NCBI GenBank assembly: GCA_946641515.1
Contig: CAMPBT010000002.1
Coordinates: 124,001-188,000 of the forward strand
Length of the DNA: 64,000 nt
Direction of reading: 5' to 3'
Source of the DNA: UBA3210 sp002363635
GTDB taxonomy: Bacteria; Bacillota_I; Bacilli_A; RFN20; CAG-449
Shown piece after piece: positions 60,486 to 64,000 of the stretch (positions are counted from its first letter, which is position 1; every line of letters starts with the position of its first letter). Made by a program: the position numbers and the translations under genes. Under the pieces are notes generated by a model. The model was not told the DNA's origin. It searched no databases and was given only the letters and a program-made list of their open reading frames with translations.

Positions 60486-62202
60486 GAAAAAGCAAAGACA
60501 AATTTTAACTTTAGATGATAAACCTTTAGCAAAGGTTCCTTTAAAAGAATATCCTCGTCCTCAATTTGTAAGAGATTCTTACATTTGTTTTAATGGTGAA
60601 TGGGATTTTGAAATCTCTTCTTATTGTGGTTTACCTACTAAATATAACCGTAAAATTATCGTTCCTTTTGTTCCTGAAAGTTTATTATCTGGAGTTAATA
60701 CTTATATTAATAAAGGTGAATTTATTTTCTATAGAAAAAAATTTAATTTATCTAAGAAATTCGTTAAAGATTTAGTCTTTTTACACATTGATGCTTCTGA
60801 CCAATTTACTGACGTTTATATTAATGGTCATCACGTTGCGTCTCACTCAGAAGGTTATTTACCTTTAACTAGTGAAATTCACTCATTTATTAAATACAAA
60901 GATAACGAACTAGTTATTAGAGTTAGAGATGATTTATCAAAAGTTATTCCATATGGCAAACAAAGTGAAAAGAGTCACGGCATGTGGTACACCAAATTCA
61001 CTGGCATTTGGAAATCTGTTTGGCTTGAATCTGTTAACATTAAACATTTTGAAAATCTTCAAATTCGTACAAATTTAGAAGCAGTTAGAATTAGATCAAA
61101 TGGTATTGGAGATAATAAAAAAGTTATTATTCATACAGAAGAGGGAGATATCATTAACGATTTTGATGAAGATATTACTATTAAACTTCCTCATCCTCAT
61201 TTATGGTCTCCTGACGATCCATATCTATATAATTTTGAATTAATTTCAGATACTGACCACGTTAAATCTTATTTTGCATTAAGAACTATTGAAGTGGATA
61301 AAAACGATAATTCTAGAATTCTATTTAATGGTAAACCTATCTTCTTCCACGGCTTACTTGATCAAGGTTACTGGCCTGATGGAATCGTTACTCCAAAAAG
61401 CTACAAATATTTTGAAAAAGAAATTAAAGAATTAAAGGCTTTAGGTTTTAATACTCTACGTAAACATATTAAAGTTGAACCTTTATATTTCTATTATTTA
61501 TGCGATAAACTTGGAATGTTTGTTTTCCAAGACATGGTTAATAATAATAAATATAGTATTTTTAAGCATGGTATCCCTCCAGTAGTCTTTGAAAAAATTC
61601 ATAAAAAGAACTTTGGTAAGCATGATAATCGTGCCTATAGACAGGCTTTTGCAAAGAGTATGGAAGGTACAGTTTCGTTACTATCCAACTCACCTTGTGT
61701 AGTATATTACACAATCTTTAATGAAGGATGGGGGCAAACTCATCCTAACAGTTTCTATGAATATATGAAGCAGCTAAATTTAGGTCCTCTAGTCGACTCT
61801 ACTTCTGGATGGTATTTCGCAGATAAAAGTGATGTTTATTCTTACCACATTTATTTTAGAAAACTTAAACTATATAAAGAAAAAGATATCCGTCCAAAAC
61901 TCATTTCTGAATTTGGAGGATATGTCTATAAAATTCCAGAGCATTCTTTTAATCTTTATAAGACTTTTGGATATAAGATTTTTAAAACTCAAGAAGAGTT
62001 CCAAAAAGGATTTAAAGATTTATATATGAACGAAGTTATTCCTTTAATTGACCAAGGATTACAAGGAGCGATATATACACAAGTAAGTGATGTTGAAGAT
62101 GAAACAAACGGTCTATTTACTTACGATAGAAAAGTATTAAAAGTTAACAAAAAAGATTGCTTAGACATCAAAAAAACTATTGACTCTAAAATTGGTCAAT
62201 AG
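60478..62202 (+). CDS. Glycoside hydrolase family 2 (beta-glycosidase)
   Basis: The 574-residue protein has the GH2 order: sugar-binding jelly roll (FNGEWDFEIS; FIFYRKKFNL; SDQFTDVYINGHHVA), an Ig-like domain, and a TIM barrel with the acid/base Glu in IFNEGWGQ (about 415) and the nucleophile Glu in SEFGG (about 477). It lacks a signal peptide, so the substrate is cleaved in the cytoplasm after uptake. Beta-galactosidase, glucuronidase or mannosidase cannot be told apart by eye. It forms a two-gene operon with the MFS gene. Confidence 0.92.
   Translation: MNKKKQRQILTLDDKPLAKVPLKEYPRPQFVRDSYICFNGEWDFEISSYCGLPTKYNRKIIVPFVPESLLSGVNTYINKGEFIFYRKKFNLSKKFVKDLVFLHIDASDQFTDVYINGHHVASHSEGYLPLTSEIHSFIKYKDNELVIRVRDDLSKVIPYGKQSEKSHGMWYTKFTGIWKSVWLESVNIKHFENLQIRTNLEAVRIRSNGIGDNKKVIIHTEEGDIINDFDEDITIKLPHPHLWSPDDPYLYNFELISDTDHVKSYFALRTIEVDKNDNSRILFNGKPIFFHGLLDQGYWPDGIVTPKSYKYFEKEIKELKALGFNTLRKHIKVEPLYFYYLCDKLGMFVFQDMVNNNKYSIFKHGIPPVVFEKIHKKNFGKHDNRAYRQAFAKSMEGTVSLLSNSPCVVYYTIFNEGWGQTHPNSFYEYMKQLNLGPLVDSTSGWYFADKSDVYSYHIYFRKLKLYKEKDIRPKLISEFGGYVYKIPEHSFNLYKTFGYKIFKTQEEFQKGFKDLYMNEVIPLIDQGLQGAIYTQVSDVEDETNGLFTYDRKVLKVNKKDCLDIKKTIDSKIGQ
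62177..62202 (+). terminator. Terminator overlapping the GH2 stop codon
   Basis: CTATTGAC pairs with GTCAATAG around ten bases, then CC and six T. The TAG stop is in the 3' arm. Confidence 0.7.
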
Positions 62203-62216
62203 CCTTTTTTCATAAA

Positions 62217-62765
62217 TTATTTAACTTTTTTGATATATCTTACACCTTTAGTAGTTAACCAAGTTCTTACCTGTTCAATTTCTTCTTCTGAAGCGAATTG
62301 TTGCTTTTCTAATGTATATCCTTGTGCTTTTGCTACAAGTAAGAACATATAATCATTTGTTTCGATTACTTTGAAGAGTGTTTCATAAGAGAAAGACATT
62401 GTGTTATTTCCCTTCTTTTTAAGTTCTTCATTTTCTTTTTCATCTACTCTTCCATATTCAAATTCGATTACATCTTTTTTGAATGTGAATTCATAGTAAA
62501 TTTTATCGAAATAATCTTCTCCACTTCTAATTACTTTTTTAATGCCATTTTGGTACATGACAAATAAAAGAATTGGGAAGATTACAAACATTGCTCCGAA
62601 TATTGCAAGCATTGTCCAATTCTGCGCAACGAGAGATAAGATAATACCTATTAAGATTACTGCTTGGAGTAATGCACTTGACATTAAATTTCTTGTAACC
62701 ATTGCTTTATTCATTGATACAAATCCGTCTTTACTAAATACTGTTTTATTTACAACTTTTTCCAT
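62217..62765 (-). CDS. YcxB-like membrane protein
   Basis: The 182-residue protein has two membrane segments (about residues 30-47 and 51-70) and a soluble C-terminal half with YEFTFKKDVIEFEYGR and SFSYETLFKVIETNDYMFLLV, the pattern of YcxB-like domains. The function is unknown. It ends convergently, 15 bases from the GH2 stop, and has AAAGGATGA before its ATG. Confidence 0.8.
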   Translation of the reverse strand: MEKVVNKTVFSKDGFVSMNKAMVTRNLMSSALLQAVILIGIILSLVAQNWTMLAIFGAMFVIFPILLFVMYQNGIKKVIRSGEDYFDKIYYEFTFKKDVIEFEYGRVDEKENEELKKKGNNTMSFSYETLFKVIETNDYMFLLVAKAQGYTLEKQQFASEEEIEQVRTWLTTKGVRYIKKVK

Positions 62766-62924
62766 ATTTGTTCATCCTTTGCCTTTTTCTTCTTTATTAT
62801 TACATAAATAAAGGGATGATTTAACAACATTTGTTTCAAATCGTTGAAATATCTTTTTCTAAAGTGGTAAACTTGAGCCAGTATATATAGATTTATCTAT
62901 ATAAAATTATAATAGGAGGCACAA

Positions 62925-64000
62925 ATGGGCGTTAAAATTGTAGAAACCAGTTTACGTGACGGTCATCAGTCTTTATTTGCAACTCGTATGACAACAGAAG
63001 AAGTTGTTAATGTTGCAAAAGAGTTAGACGACGCTGGTTATTACGCTTTAGAAGTTTGGGGTGGTGCAACATTTGATTCTTGTTTAAGATTCTTGAATGA
63101 AGATCCATGGGAAAGACTTCGCGAAGTAAGAAAAGTATGTAAAAAAACTAAATTACAAATGCTTTTCAGAGGACAAAACATTCTAGGCTATCGTCACTAT
63201 TCAGACGATGTAGTCGATATGTTTGTCAAAAAGTCTATTGAAAACGGTATTGACATCATTAGAGTATTCGATGCTTTAAACGATATTAGAAACCTTCAAC
63301 AGGCTGTTAAATCATGTAAGAAATATGGAGGACATTGCCAAATTGCTCTTTCTTACACAACTTCTCCAGTTCACACAGTTGAATACTATGTAGAACTTGC
63401 AAAGAAAGTTGAAGAACTTGGCGCAGATTCTTTATGCATTAAAGATATGGCAGGTGTCTTATTACCTGAAGATGCTAAAAAGCTATTCAAAGAATTAAAG
63501 AAAAATACTTCTTTACCTCTTGAATTACATTCTCACTGCACTGCTGGTGTTTGTGAAATGACATATAAGGCTGCTATCGAAGCAGGATGCGATATCATCG
63601 ATACTGCATTATCACCATTATCAAATGGTACTTCTCAGCCATCAACTCAGGCATTCAATTATGTTTTCAAAGGAACTAAATATGATCCTAAGTTAGACAA
63701 TGATTGCTTAAATGCTGGTGCTGCTAAGTTAACAAAGATCAAAGATAAGTATTTAGCAAATGGTTTATTAAACCCTAAATCATTATCTGTAAATCCTAAC
63801 ATTTTAAAATATCAAGTTCCTGGCGGAATGCTCTCTAACTTAATCAAACAGTTAACAGATCAAAATGCTATGGATAAATATGAAGATGTATTGAAGGAAA
63901 TTCCTAACGTTAGAAAAGACTTAGGTTATCCACCTCTAGTTACACCTTTATCACAAATGGTTGGTACTCAAGCTGTTCTTAACGTCATCACAGGTGAACG
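62925..64000 (+). CDS. Carboxyltransferase subunit (oxaloacetate decarboxylase alpha / pyruvate carboxylase B type), partial
   Basis: The ORF is open to the right edge (358 codons and two bases). It starts GVKIVETSLRDGHQSLFATR, the conserved start of biotin-dependent carboxyltransferase domains, with the metal/substrate motifs EVWGGATFDSC, FRGQNILGYRHY, the carboxylated Lys in CIKDMAG and LHSHCTAG. Such proteins move carboxyl groups between biotin and pyruvate or oxaloacetate. Whether a biotin domain follows is outside the window, so decarboxylase and carboxylase cannot be separated. AGGAGG lies before the ATG. Confidence 0.9.
   Translation, partial: MGVKIVETSLRDGHQSLFATRMTTEEVVNVAKELDDAGYYALEVWGGATFDSCLRFLNEDPWERLREVRKVCKKTKLQMLFRGQNILGYRHYSDDVVDMFVKKSIENGIDIIRVFDALNDIRNLQQAVKSCKKYGGHCQIALSYTTSPVHTVEYYVELAKKVEELGADSLCIKDMAGVLLPEDAKKLFKELKKNTSLPLELHSHCTAGVCEMTYKAAIEAGCDIIDTALSPLSNGTSQPSTQAFNYVFKGTKYDPKLDNDCLNAGAAKLTKIKDKYLANGLLNPKSLSVNPNILKYQVPGGMLSNLIKQLTDQNAMDKYEDVLKEIPNVRKDLGYPPLVTPLSQMVGTQAVLNVITGE

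Noticed and set aside
1..64000. UGA read as tryptophan, as in Mycoplasma
   Set aside because: Tryptophan positions use TGG, genes are full length under the standard code, and the gene at 56115-56606 ends in TGA.
1..64000. CRISPR arrays, insertion sequences, replication origin
   Set aside because: No regularly spaced repeats, transposase ORFs or DnaA-box clusters were found by eye.

Overview
The window is a 64 kb stretch of a low-GC, densely packed bacterial chromosome of Bacilli type. Housekeeping gene order is that of the Firmicutes: rimP-nusA-ylxR-ylxQ-infB-rbfA, and gmk-priA-rsmB-rlmN-prpC-prkC-rsgA-rpe. Ribosome binding sites are strong AGGAGG-like sequences. Stops are mostly TAA and TAG, but at least one gene (56115-56606) ends in TGA and tryptophan is TGG, so the standard code applies. 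The reduced content, salvage transporters, a Ser/Thr kinase without PASTA repeats and a start of a biotin-type carboxyltransferase suggest an uncultured gut Bacilli/Mollicutes-like lineage. That placement is inference.

Layout. 1-6.2 kb: a partial gene, an ABC-F ATPase, an unknown gene, and a three-gene overlapping operon (family 2 glycosyltransferase, ABC ATPase, ABC-2 permease). 6.2-9.7 kb: an accessory island just downstream of a tRNA operon. It holds a secreted protein broken by an in-frame TAG, two near-identical copies of a 247-residue gene, a relic of the secreted protein's C-terminus, a small ORF and a membrane-anchored trypsin-like protease. 9.8-10.24 kb: tRNA-Cys, -Arg, -Pro, -Ala. 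10.3-13.2 kb: two zinc-ribbon membrane proteins, a pyridoxamine-type kinase, fmt and rpsT. 13.3-18.3 kb: the translation/termination operon rimP to rbfA with a terminator in its leader. 18.5-26.7 kb: membrane carboxylesterase, comEC-comEA, greA, DMT exporter, VTC/DUF4956 pair, HAD hydrolase. 26.8-28.9 kb: queT behind a SAM-I-like element plus a preQ1-I-like element, and a CDF metal exporter with its own structured leader. 29-31.8 kb: LURP-one-like protein, zinc-binding protein, Fic protein, tRNA-Thr. 31.9-38.1 kb: base repair glycosylase, rimO, NUDIX, mnmA, dtd, sirtuin, pyrimidine-nucleoside phosphorylase. 38.2-44.7 kb: LemA pair, lipoprotein, cation/proton antiporter, a NOL1/sun methyltransferase and rpmB. 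44.8-56.1 kb: the gmk-to-rpe operon and divergent rqcH. 56.1-64 kb: thioredoxin-like lipoprotein, trmL, phosphodiesterase, acidic unknown protein, MFS transporter plus GH2 glycosidase, and the start of a carboxyltransferase gene.

Most striking points: the toxin/immunity-like duplication, in which all 18 substitutions between the two 247-residue proteins fall in residues 78-164; an RsmB homologue that has lost the SAM-binding loop and both catalytic cysteines; a SAM-I-like riboswitch with its own terminator followed by a promoter and a preQ1-like riboswitch ahead of queT; repeated use of a terminator hairpin whose 3' arm is the next gene's Shine-Dalgarno; and two genes whose promoters imply leaderless mRNAs.
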